This document shows, piece after piece, positions 9,203 to 17,379 of a DNA stretch of 64,000 bases. The translations under genes were made by a program, and so were the position numbers. How positions within the stretch are numbered: the stretch's first letter is position 1; every line of letters starts with the position of its first letter. The notes under the pieces are model-generated. The model had not been told where the DNA came from. It made no database searches and saw only the letters and a program-made list of their open reading frames with translations. Location of the stretch: positions 62,001 through 126,000 of the forward strand of contig JAFVRD010000040.1 in assembly GCA_017504435.1 (NCBI GenBank). The letters are read 5' to 3'. This stretch comes from Lentisphaeria bacterium. GTDB taxonomy: Bacteria; Verrucomicrobiota; Lentisphaeria; Victivallales; Victivallaceae.

Positions 9203-10169
9203 TCACATTTTAATTTTCGGAGCAACAAATGAATAGGATGACTTTTTCGGCTCACATCCCAACGGATGAAACGGCATATTGTACGGACGCGGAGTGATTG
9301 TCAAACTGAAATACTTTTGAAATTCTGCCAACGCCGCTTCCCGGTCCTCTTTTTTCTCCAACTGTGAACTTTGCCACAAAGTCAAACCGACATCACACAA
9401 CAGCAGCAAAGCATAGGGCTCAAATTTGAATTTATGGTATGTTAAAAAATCATAACAATATTGATACATTTCTCTCCGCAATTTGCAAAGCTGCCGGTAT
9501 TTGTCCAGAGATATAGATCTGGTCATAGAACCAAAAATTCCGATATCGGCATAATAGGTCATTTTCGGCTCAGTTTGCGGAGCGTAATAACTTTTGGCCG
9601 CATAAAGCATCGGAAATGCGAAAAACACATCATCCGTCAGTGAGCGTATTTCCGGGGCAAGAGCAGATTTCATAACCTGCTTTTTTATTGCGCGTCCCCA
9701 CAACGACCAATTAAAATTCATTTTTCCAAAAAAACATGGAATCAGATTTTCATCTCGGCACTCAAAAAAAATTCCATTCCGGCAAGCTTTCACTGCCATC
9801 GGAATAACGGAATTTGAACCGGAAGTGAACAATATCCCAATCTTCTTTTTCCAGGATTTCTTCTGCAGTCTGCAAAAAATCCGGTTCCAATTCATCATCC
9901 TGATCCAGCCAGACACAATATTCACCGGAAAACTCTTTTATCAACGTATTTCTTGCACAAATACTGCCTTTATTCTGTTCATGCGACACTATTTTGATCC
10001 GGGCATCCTGTGCGGCATATTTATGCAGAACTTCCAAAGAATCATCTGTTGAACCATCATTACAACAGATGAGTTCATACGAATCTGTTGTCTGTCTTAA
10101 GACAGAGCCGATCGACCGTTCCAGTGTTGCACTGCCGTTGTATACCGGTATCAAAACGGAAAATTTCAT
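9203..10169 (-). pseudogene. Family 2 glycosyltransferase, frameshifted at a T8 run
   Basis: A GT-A glycosyltransferase split into two frames. The first part (start ATG 10169, AGGAG upstream) has the GT2 nucleotide-sugar fold: SVLIPVYNG, CNDGSTDDS and the DxD-like WLDQDDE. It stops at SLPEWNFF. The second part continues seamlessly in another frame from FECRDEN to the stop at 9203. The switch lies at a run of eight T on the coding strand (plus strand about 9763-9770); with seven T the frame would be continuous at about 320 residues. This may be a true disruption, phase-variable slippage, or a sequencing error. Acceptor and sugar are unknown; the neighbours suggest surface glycan work. Confidence 0.82.
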
Positions 10170-10205
10170 ATTTTTCAAACTCCTGTAATGTACATCAACC
10201 GCCAT

Positions 10206-10233
10206 AATATACCATTGCATAAAATTTTTTCAA
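10206..10233 (-). promoter_or_regulatory. Promoter for the GT2 gene
   Basis: Minus-strand TTGAAA (10228-10233), 16 bp, TATATT (10206-10211), 37 bp before ATG 10169. Its -35 lies only 4 bp from the -35 of the divergent methyltransferase promoter. Confidence 0.65.
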
Positions 10234-10237
10234 GTCA

Positions 10238-10266
10238 TTGACAAGCGACTTCTCCAATGCTATATT
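10238..10266 (+). promoter_or_regulatory. Promoter for the methyltransferase gene
   Basis: TTGACA (10238-10243), 17 bp, TATATT (10261-10266) preceded by ATGC, 39 bp before the ATG. Near-consensus; back-to-back with the divergent GT2 promoter. Confidence 0.75.
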
Positions 10267-10305
10267 AATGCTGATTTCATAAGAAAATTCATGGAGAAAA
10301 TATTT

Positions 10306-11121
10306 ATGCCCAAATATGATATGGTCGTGGAAACCAATGGAGAAACAACCTCTCAAGGAGTGATTTTTCAATGGACTCCGGCAAACTCCCGTATTCTGGA
10401 TGCCGGTTGCGCCTGCGGTTATATGGGAACTGCCCTGAAAAACAACAAAAACTGCCGCTGTACCGGTATTGAATACTTTGCCGAAAGCCGTGCCGATGCC
10501 ATTGCGACCGGCTCATACGATCAGGTCCTTGATATTGACTTGAACAATATTACTGCTGAAAAATTGACCGCTGTCGGCACCGGTTTTGACCGGATAATTT
10601 TCTGTGATGTGTTGGAACATCTGCTGGAACCTGCCAAAGTTCTGCAGCAAATTCAATCGCTGCTCAATCCGGAAAATCCGGATGCCGGTTTTCTGATTTC
10701 CCTGCCCAATGTCGCGCACGCCTCTGTCAAAGCCGGATTACTGCTTGATGAATTTGAATATACCCCATATGGCTTACTTGATGCCACTCATTTGCGCTTT
10801 TTCACCTGGAAAAATGTTGCAAAGACCATGACTGAAGCCGGTATGGAGATCCGCAAAGGTCAAGGCACACTGCTGGATATCGGCGGATATTTCGGACAAC
10901 CGGCATTCAACAAACTGGACAGCAACACCAAATTCTGCATTTTCCGGGACGTCCACAGTTACATCTGCCAGTATGTTGTTTACGCAGTTCCGTCTGCACT
11001 TGCCAAAGATAAATTGCTGAAACTCAATCTGGAAAAATTGAATTTCTCGTTTGAGAGTTTCCCGCCGATACTGAAACAATACGCCCAGCAGCAAATGCAG
11101 CAATGTTCATTCTCGGTGTGA
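10306..11121 (+). CDS. Class I SAM-dependent methyltransferase
   Basis: A 271-residue methyltransferase with Rossmann motif I ILDAGCACGYMG, the acidic end of strand 2 in CTGIEY, and the post-motif IIFCDVLEHLLEP typical of Methyltransf_11/23-like enzymes. GGAG sits 9 bp before ATG 10306, which is preferred to ATG 10291. It is divergent from the GT2 gene and convergent with the DUF616 gene (1 bp apart), with no terminator visible between them. Glycan, lipid or small-molecule methylation would all fit; the glycosyltransferase neighbour favours glycan modification (inference). Confidence 0.88.
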   Translation: MPKYDMVVETNGETTSQGVIFQWTPANSRILDAGCACGYMGTALKNNKNCRCTGIEYFAESRADAIATGSYDQVLDIDLNNITAEKLTAVGTGFDRIIFCDVLEHLLEPAKVLQQIQSLLNPENPDAGFLISLPNVAHASVKAGLLLDEFEYTPYGLLDATHLRFFTWKNVAKTMTEAGMEIRKGQGTLLDIGGYFGQPAFNKLDSNTKFCIFRDVHSYICQYVVYAVPSALAKDKLLKLNLEKLNFSFESFPPILKQYAQQQMQQCSFSV

Positions 11122-11122
11122 T

Positions 11123-11947
11123 TCACCGGAACGAATAGGTGACCTGCTTTTTCCGGGGCGGCTGCGCCACTCCCGGCGGCAGCAGGTAATGGCATTGGAC
11201 ACGTTTATTAAATACATACTGCACATCAGCATGTGCAGTATTGAACCCGAATTCCGAATGAGGGATCCGGGTTCCGTGGTGACACCATTGCATATAATCA
11301 GAGAGTATCACCTGAAAACTCAGCGGCAGAATATTTATATCCCGGAAAAAAGTGTTCAAAACATAACTGAATACAGTCTGATCCAGACGTTCGATCTGAT
11401 TTTCCTCCCCCAGCATGGTCAGAAATGCCATTGTCATCCGGTCAATGTCGGCACATAATTTTGTCCGCCTCCAGATCCGGAAACCTCCGGCAAACATCCC
11501 CCGGAAATTCAAATCATAGTTGCTGTGCTGCAGCAATTTGAAAAATTTTTCAGCCTGCTTTTCCGGATAATTGCGGAACTGCATCCACACCTGATATTCT
11601 TCCGGAAATGTATCGCGTTGAGCATGAACCATTACCCCCGCTTCATAATTACCGGCAATAAAATCATCGATCAGATGAGAAAAACTCTTTTGGATATGAA
11701 TACTGCCGTCGATATAAACACAAATATCTGTTGAAGCGTAGTTGAACAATGAGAAACGGACCCGATAACATTTATCAAACGGAGACAAACCGTCAAGTTC
11801 ATGATCATAAATAACTTTCCAGGTTTCAGATTTCAACTCCGGATCATCGGTTATCAGCAGATATTCTGCATTTGGATCACATTCGCCGATTTCCCGGACA
11901 TTTTCATAACCGTTGAAAATATAAGTCAGAACCGTGTATTTATACAT
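11123..11947 (-). CDS. DUF616 / TOD1-MUCI70-like glycosyltransferase-like protein
   Basis: A 274-residue cytoplasmic protein starting MYKYTVLTYIFNGYENVRE. The pattern (short beta strand, LLITDDPEL, then YIDGSIHI as a possible acidic nucleotide-sugar motif, and a late FNTAHADVQYVFNKR segment) resembles DUF616 (PF04765), whose plant members TOD1 and MUCI70 are glycosyltransferase-like. AGGAATAAAC precedes the ATG, 2 bp after the aroC stop, so it may be co-transcribed behind aroC. Its nearest functional companions are the GT2 and methyltransferase genes. Enzymatic activity is not proven for bacterial members. Confidence 0.65.
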   Translation of the reverse strand: MYKYTVLTYIFNGYENVREIGECDPNAEYLLITDDPELKSETWKVIYDHELDGLSPFDKCYRVRFSLFNYASTDICVYIDGSIHIQKSFSHLIDDFIAGNYEAGVMVHAQRDTFPEEYQVWMQFRNYPEKQAEKFFKLLQHSNYDLNFRGMFAGGFRIWRRTKLCADIDRMTMAFLTMLGEENQIERLDQTVFSYVLNTFFRDINILPLSFQVILSDYMQWCHHGTRIPHSEFGFNTAHADVQYVFNKRVQCHYLLPPGVAQPPRKKQVTYSFR

Positions 11948-11949
11948 GT

Positions 11950-13014
11950 TTATTCCTGAACTTTGGCACATCGCTGCAGCAGGGCAAAATCTGCAAGCAC
12001 AATCGCGGTCATCGCTTCGACAACCGGAATTATCCGCGGAACAATGCAGGGGTCATGTCTGCCGGTGATTTTGATTTGCGTATTTTCTCCGGCTTTGTTC
12101 ACCGTCTCCTGTTCCTGAGCAATCGACGGGGTCGGTTTCACCGCCAGATCAAAATATATTTCTTCACCGGTGGATATACCGCCTAAAATGCCTCCGGCAT
12201 TGTTGGTAACAAACTCAAAACCTTCACTCATGGGATCATTGTTTTCACTGCCGGAGAGTTTGGCAGCTTTGAATCCGATACCGAATTCAATACCTTTGAC
12301 CGCCCCCAATCCCAACATTGCATACGCCAGACGGGCATCAAGTTTGTCAAAAACCGGATTTCCCCATCCGGCAGGAACTCCAGTGACCACACAGCCGACT
12401 ACACCGCCGACACTGTCACCGGCGGCGGCAGCTTCGGCGACCTTTGCCGCCATCAATTCGCCGGCCTGTAAATCCGGAGAACGTGCCGGATTTTTTTCAA
12501 TGACATCGATATCAAAACTTTCTGCTTTCACTCCGCCGATTTCAGCAGCGTAGGCAACGATATCAATTCCCAGTTCCCGCAGAAACATTTTGGCAATGGC
12601 TCCAGCTGCGACCCGGGCACAGGTTTCCCTGCCGCTGGAACGCCCTCCCCCGCGCACATCCCGGATACCGTATTTGCAGAAATATCCGTAATCAGCATGA
12701 CCGGGACGGAACACATTTTCCAAAGCACTGTAATCTTTGCTGTGCTGATCGGAGTTACGAATAAGCATGGCAAGCGCAGTTCCGGTAGTCACATCATCCA
12801 GCACCCCGGACAAAATTTCCACCGCATCACTCTCCTGACGCGCCGTGGCAAGTTTGGATTGCCCCGGGCGGCGACGTGCCATTTCAGCATCCAGAAAATC
12901 CCGGTCGATTTTCAATCCTGCCGGAACACCGTCGATCACCACCCCCAAAGCCGCCCCATGGGACTCTCCGAAGGTGGTAACTTTGAATACTGTACCGAAA
13001 CTGTTGCCGCTCAT
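11950..13014 (-). CDS. aroC: Chorismate synthase
   Basis: Converts EPSP to chorismate with reduced FMN, the last shikimate step. From MSGNSFGTVFKVTTFGESHG the product is 354 residues, the usual length. The family blocks GESHG, RPGHADYGY, RGGGRSSGRET and the C-terminal HDPCIVPR are present. The open frame extends 51 codons upstream to 13167, but that part reads through argB in another frame and is not credible. It lies 17 bp after argB; the argB-aroC pairing mixes two amino-acid pathways and probably reflects simple co-transcription. Confidence 0.97.
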   Translation of the reverse strand: MSGNSFGTVFKVTTFGESHGAALGVVIDGVPAGLKIDRDFLDAEMARRRPGQSKLATARQESDAVEILSGVLDDVTTGTALAMLIRNSDQHSKDYSALENVFRPGHADYGYFCKYGIRDVRGGGRSSGRETCARVAAGAIAKMFLRELGIDIVAYAAEIGGVKAESFDIDVIEKNPARSPDLQAGELMAAKVAEAAAAGDSVGGVVGCVVTGVPAGWGNPVFDKLDARLAYAMLGLGAVKGIEFGIGFKAAKLSGSENNDPMSEGFEFVTNNAGGILGGISTGEEIYFDLAVKPTPSIAQEQETVNKAGENTQIKITGRHDPCIVPRIIPVVEAMTAIVLADFALLQRCAKVQE

Positions 13015-13031
13015 TTCAACAGTTCCATCGA

Positions 13032-13928
13032 TCACATTTGAGAATCCGGACGGACGATCTGAGTACCAACACCGTCCTCGGTGAAAATTTCCAGAAGCAG
13101 AGAATGCGGGATCCTGCCGTTGATCATGTGAACTTTGTTGATCCCTGATTCCAGAGCTTTCACACACCCCTGAACTTTCGGCAGCATACCTCCGGAAAGC
13201 ACTCCGCTGTGGATAAGATCGGGGATATCAGTAGTCCGGATCGTCGGGATCACCGAATCTTCATCATCACGGTCGGACAGCACACCCGGAACATCACTGA
13301 CAAACACCAGTTTACGGGCATGCAGAGCTTCTGCTATTTTGCTTGCCGCGGTATCGGCGTTGATATTGTAAACATTGCCGTCACTGCCGGTCCCCAACGG
13401 GGTGACTACCGGGATCCGGTTGGCTGCCAGTGCTTCCATAATGGGAGTGGTATTCACTCCGATGACTTTGCCGACAAAACCGATATCTTCCTCCGCTCCG
13501 GAAACCGGATCGACCGACATGGTTTTTTCTGCCCGCAATACACTTTTGCCGGAAATACCGCATACATTGCCGCCGGCTTTTTTACCCAGTTCCACCAATT
13601 GATTGTTGACCGTATTGTGCAGAACATCATCCACGACTTTGATCGTTTTGTCACAGGTATAACGCAAACCGTTGACAAATTTTACCGGGATACCGCACTC
13701 CTGCAAAGCTGCTGAAATCGCTTTACCGCCGCCATGCACCACCACCGGAACGATACCGATAGCTTCCAGCATCACAATATCCTGCATCGCTCCGGCAACC
13801 AGTTTGGGGTCTTCCATCACACTGCCGCCGAATTTCACCACGACCAGAGAGTGCCGGAAACGCTGAATATAGGGCAGAGCTTCGACAAGAACATTGGCTT
13901 TGGCAATAAGATTTTCCATGTTTACCAT
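13032..13928 (-). CDS. argB: Acetylglutamate kinase
   Basis: Phosphorylates N-acetylglutamate in arginine synthesis. The 298-residue amino-acid kinase fold shows VVKFGGSVMED near the N-terminus, VVHGGGKAIS, the acetylglutamate-site segment VNGLRYT and ATP-site residues around INADTAASKIAEAL. The start MVNMENL has AAGGAAAAG 4 bp upstream. It is 18 bp downstream of queH in a queH-argB-aroC run. An N-terminal helix before the kinase core is the form often linked to hexameric, arginine-inhibited enzymes; regulation here is inference. Confidence 0.95.
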   Translation of the reverse strand: MVNMENLIAKANVLVEALPYIQRFRHSLVVVKFGGSVMEDPKLVAGAMQDIVMLEAIGIVPVVVHGGGKAISAALQECGIPVKFVNGLRYTCDKTIKVVDDVLHNTVNNQLVELGKKAGGNVCGISGKSVLRAEKTMSVDPVSGAEEDIGFVGKVIGVNTTPIMEALAANRIPVVTPLGTGSDGNVYNINADTAASKIAEALHARKLVFVSDVPGVLSDRDDEDSVIPTIRTTDIPDLIHSGVLSGGMLPKVQGCVKALESGINKVHMINGRIPHSLLLEIFTEDGVGTQIVRPDSQM

Positions 13929-13946
13929 AATACTTTTCCTTAAAAA

Positions 13947-14480
13947 TTACTTATCCGTACTGCGACGGGAAAATTCACATCCGCAATAATTCTGCCGGTA
14001 AAAATTCTGCTCCGCAGCAAAACGTGTTCCCAACAGATAACCGTTTTTCTTTTTGAAATCAATCGGTTCAAAATTCTCCCATTGCGAACCGATCTCAAAC
14101 AATACTTTGCTGGATTTACGCGGACTGACGGTCAAAGTTGTGGCAAATGCACACTTGCCCGCCGCTTCCCCGGCTGTCCGGCGCAAATTGAACTCAAAAC
14201 ATTTGCGGCATCTGTCTCCGCCTTCCGGAGCTGATTCCAAACCGTCGACCGCCCGCAGCCACGCGTCATGGTCATAAGGGTCAACGATCAAATCCAGCCT
14301 GAAGAATTCCGCCAACTGCCGCACACACGCCAGACGGCGTTCAAACTCCTCCGCACTGTCCAAGTTGCTGTTGGAAAAAAACAATCTGACTTTCCGTTCC
14401 GGATTGATCATCTCCGGACGGTTCACGCAGCCGCCGCCGCAAGGAGCACAGCAGATATGTAAAAGCAAATCATTTCCCAT
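13947..14480 (-). CDS. queH: Epoxyqueuosine reductase QueH (DUF208)
   Basis: Reduces epoxyqueuosine in tRNA to queuosine, the non-cobalamin alternative to QueG. The 177-residue product from MGNDLLLHICCAPC has the DUF208 cysteine pattern: HICCAPC near the N-terminus, RCRKCFEFNL in the middle and NYCGCEFS near the C-terminus, fitting the proposed Fe-S and metal sites. The longer frame to 14540 adds a basic, unconserved stretch and crosses the promoter. It heads the queH-argB-aroC transcript. Other queuosine genes are not in the window. Confidence 0.92.
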   Translation of the reverse strand: MGNDLLLHICCAPCGGGCVNRPEMINPERKVRLFFSNSNLDSAEEFERRLACVRQLAEFFRLDLIVDPYDHDAWLRAVDGLESAPEGGDRCRKCFEFNLRRTAGEAAGKCAFATTLTVSPRKSSKVLFEIGSQWENFEPIDFKKKNGYLLGTRFAAEQNFYRQNYCGCEFSRRSTDK

Positions 14481-14507
14481 CAGCAAACCTTGTATTTCCA
14501 AACCTAT

Positions 14508-14536
14508 AACATACCGCTTTGACCGTGATTTTACAA
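14508..14536 (-). promoter_or_regulatory. Promoter for queH-argB-aroC
   Basis: Minus-strand TTGTAA (14531-14536), 17 bp, TATGTT (14508-14513), 28 bp before the queH ATG. Weaker match than the TATATT promoters. Confidence 0.5.
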
Positions 14537-14551
14537 GCAATCCCGGATGAT

Positions 14552-15334
14552 TTATTGCGATAATTTGTGTACTTTGGTATGTTTTTCTGACAATGGGAGC
14601 AAAGCTCCGCCGAATTCAGGAGCCGTATTTTTGCGTTTGACACTGCGTATCTTTATTTTTCTGCCGTCCGGTTCATGCAGCAATCCGACTGCCGTGCTGA
14701 TATGCCACTTGCCCAGCAAATTGAATTTCATATCGGTCACAAATGTTGCCGGCGACTTGCCATATACACCAAAATACCAGCACTTGCCATCGGTAGTCAA
14801 CGACTGGATGCCCTTCGCTGAATCAAAGGGGATTTCATGTTTTTTGACCAATTTGAAATCACGGTCATATTCATATACCGAATTGCCGGGAATATTTTTC
14901 GGTCGTCCTCCGGCAACAAAAAAATGTCCGTCTGCAAAAGCAATACACCCTGCTCCATACTCCAACTCCGGAATTGGAAAACTTTTTTCAAACTCCAGCT
15001 CAGCACTGTACTGCAAAATATAGTTATGACTTTTCCGGTTCCCCAGTGCCCGGTTGAATCCGCTGCCGCTGTAAGGAATATAAAGCTTGTTATCTGCAAA
15101 ACATGGATCCCCTCCGTGGTGAGCTCTGCCCGGCATGCGGTGAACCGGAACTTTTTTCAATATTTTACCGGCTCTGTCGCTTTTTACGATCACATCGGTA
15201 AACACCCAGTACAAAGCCGTTCCTGATGATGCCACTCCCTGCACATGTTTGTCATGGTAAAAATCACAAAACACCTGAGCTGCATCCACCAACAGCCCGC
15301 TTAAAAAAATCATAGTAAAAACAATTTTTCTCAT
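14552..15334 (-). CDS. Secreted protein, possible beta-propeller-like repeats
   Basis: A 260-residue protein not recognised at family level. ATG 15334 is preceded by GGAGGAC and encodes a signal peptide (MRKIVFTMIFLSGLLVDAA), so the product is exported. The mature chain has repeated short strand patterns such as ALYWVFTDVIV, KLYIPYSG, HFFVAGG and CWYFGVY, each with aromatic and glycine residues, suggesting blade-like beta repeats. No catalytic motif is evident. It is divergent from the topoisomerase operon. Confidence 0.65.
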   Translation of the reverse strand: MRKIVFTMIFLSGLLVDAAQVFCDFYHDKHVQGVASSGTALYWVFTDVIVKSDRAGKILKKVPVHRMPGRAHHGGDPCFADNKLYIPYSGSGFNRALGNRKSHNYILQYSAELEFEKSFPIPELEYGAGCIAFADGHFFVAGGRPKNIPGNSVYEYDRDFKLVKKHEIPFDSAKGIQSLTTDGKCWYFGVYGKSPATFVTDMKFNLLGKWHISTAVGLLHEPDGRKIKIRSVKRKNTAPEFGGALLPLSEKHTKVHKLSQ

Positions 15335-15355
15335 ACGTCCTCCGTTCTCTGCTAA

Positions 15356-15384
15356 AACATAACTCTTATCATTGATTTTTTCAA
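15356..15384 (-). promoter_or_regulatory. Promoter for the secreted-protein gene
   Basis: Minus-strand TTGAAA (15379-15384), 17 bp, TATGTT (15356-15361), 22 bp before ATG 15334. Confidence 0.5.
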
Positions 15385-15471
15385 ATGACATATCCCGGCG
15401 AAGATACTATTTTTCGTTATCCATGTTTCATCTCTGCAGCAGGAGTCATTTTTTTATTTTGCGGAGAAAAC

Positions 15472-15500
15472 TTGACTTTTTCTGCATGACGGGTTATATT
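15472..15500 (+). promoter_or_regulatory. Promoter for the parE-parC operon
   Basis: TTGACT (15472-15477), 17 bp, TATATT (15495-15500), 38 bp before the parE-like ATG at 15538. Close to consensus and to the rpsA promoter. Confidence 0.75.
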
Positions 15501-15537
15501 TCACGGATGCAGTTTATTTTTTTTGGTATAAAGAATT

Positions 15538-17379
15538 ATGTCAGAGCCGGCAGAAGAAATTAAACAGAACAATTACAGCGAAGAAGATATCCGTACCTTG
15601 GATCCATTGGATCATATCCGGATGCGGCCGGGTATGTATATCGGCCGCCTCGGCAACGGCTCCCACCCGGATGACGGCATCTATGTCTTGCTGAAAGAGA
15701 TCATCGACAACTCCATTGATGAATTCATCATGGGACACGGCAGAAAGATCGAAATTTCAGTAGATGTTGAATCCGGCAAATCATCCATCCGGGATTACGG
15801 ACGTGGTATTCCGCTGAATAAATTGGTTGATTGCGTATCTGTTATGAATACCGGCGGAAAATATAACAGTGACGCATTCCAGTACTCCATCGGTATGAAT
15901 GGTGTAGGTACCAAGGCTGCCAACGCGCTCTCGATTTATTTCAAAGTCCGTTCAATGCGGGACGGAAAATTTCACGAAGCGGAGTTCTGCCGCGGCAAAC
16001 TCACCGGTGAAAATTCCGGCGAATGTGATGACCGGAACGGAACATATATTGAATTCATACCTGATCCGGAAGAATTTCCGGAGTACCGTTTCAATCTGGA
16101 TTATGTGCAGAAGCGGATTTGGATGTATGCGTATTTGAACAGCGGTCTGTCTCTTTACCTTAATGGAGAACGTTACTATTCTGCCAACGGGCTGCGTGAT
16201 CTGCTGGAAACAGAAACCGGTGATGAAAAACTATATGATGTGATCTATTTCCGCAGCAAAATGATTGAGTTTGCCCTGACCCACAGCGATAGTTACGGTG
16301 AAAACAGTTATTCATTTGTCAACGGTCAATATACCAGTGACGGAGGTACTCACTTATCTGCATTCAAGGAAGGTGTGCTTAAAGGGATAAACGAGTTTTC
16401 CGGCAAAGGTTTCAAAGCTGATGCCATCCGGGACGGCATGCGCGGCGCAGTGGCGGTAAAGATCAAAGAACCGGTCTTTGAATCCCAAACCAAAAATAAA
16501 TTGGGCAATACCGATGTTCGCGGTCCGGTTGTAGCGGCAGTCAGTGCAGCTGTTGCAGACTTTTTGCATAAAAACAAGGACATTGCCGAAACTGTTATTG
16601 AAAAAGTTGTCCGCAACGAACAGTTGCACAAACAAATTCAGGATGTCAAAAAGAAATCCCGCGAAGCCTCTCAGAAGTCGCGTTTGCGTATTCCCAAACT
16701 TAAAGATTGCAAATTCCATGTCGGCGATAAATGGCCGCGCAAAGTCGAACCCAAAGAAACGATGATATTTCTTACCGAGGGTGATTCTGCCGCCGGTTCA
16801 TTGGAAAAAAAGCGCGACGTGGATAACCAGGCGATATTCGCACTGCGCGGCAAACCGAAAAATGCTTTCGGTGAAACTATTGAAATGATTTACAAAAATG
16901 AGGAATTGACATTTCTCATGCAGGCTCTCGGAGTGGAAGATTCTACTGAAAATCTTCGCTATGACAAAATCATTCTGGCAACCGATGCGGATGTGGATGG
17001 TCTGCATATCCGCAATTTGCTGTTGACATTTTTCCTCTCATTCTTTGAGCAGTTAGTGCTTTCCGGTCATTTATATGTTTTGGAAACGCCGCTTTTCCGG
17101 GTCAAAAAAGGCAAAGACATCATATACTGCTACAACGATTCAGAAAGAGACAAAGCCGCAGCCGAACTTGGCAAATGTGAAATCACCCGTTTCAAAGGTC
17201 TGGGTGAAATTTCTCCGGATGATTTCGGTGAATTTATCGGCGAAAATATGCGTTTGTCACCGGTGACGCTGGACAACATGCACGGAGTCAACGAAGTATT
17301 GAAATTCTACATGGGGGAAAACACCCCGGAACGCAAAGAGTATATCATGAACAATCTTGAGGTGGTCGATTATGAGTGA
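15538..17379 (+). CDS. parE: DNA topoisomerase IV subunit B-like (ParE/GyrB family)
   Basis: ATPase subunit of a type IIA topoisomerase, 613 residues. GHKL ATP-site blocks EIIDNSIDEF, RDYGRGIP and GMNGVGTKAANALS lie in the N-terminal half. The transducer follows, then TOPRIM with FLTEGDSAAGS and the Mg-binding ATDADVDGLH. The compact size and lack of a GyrB insert favour the ParE-like group seen in Bacteroidetes and Chlamydiae rather than housekeeping GyrB, though naming is by analogy. The last 8 bp overlap the parC start, so subunits are likely translated together. The RBS is weak. Confidence 0.9.
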   Translation: MSEPAEEIKQNNYSEEDIRTLDPLDHIRMRPGMYIGRLGNGSHPDDGIYVLLKEIIDNSIDEFIMGHGRKIEISVDVESGKSSIRDYGRGIPLNKLVDCVSVMNTGGKYNSDAFQYSIGMNGVGTKAANALSIYFKVRSMRDGKFHEAEFCRGKLTGENSGECDDRNGTYIEFIPDPEEFPEYRFNLDYVQKRIWMYAYLNSGLSLYLNGERYYSANGLRDLLETETGDEKLYDVIYFRSKMIEFALTHSDSYGENSYSFVNGQYTSDGGTHLSAFKEGVLKGINEFSGKGFKADAIRDGMRGAVAVKIKEPVFESQTKNKLGNTDVRGPVVAAVSAAVADFLHKNKDIAETVIEKVVRNEQLHKQIQDVKKKSREASQKSRLRIPKLKDCKFHVGDKWPRKVEPKETMIFLTEGDSAAGSLEKKRDVDNQAIFALRGKPKNAFGETIEMIYKNEELTFLMQALGVEDSTENLRYDKIILATDADVDGLHIRNLLLTFFLSFFEQLVLSGHLYVLETPLFRVKKGKDIIYCYNDSERDKAAAELGKCEITRFKGLGEISPDDFGEFIGENMRLSPVTLDNMHGVNEVLKFYMGENTPERKEYIMNNLEVVDYE

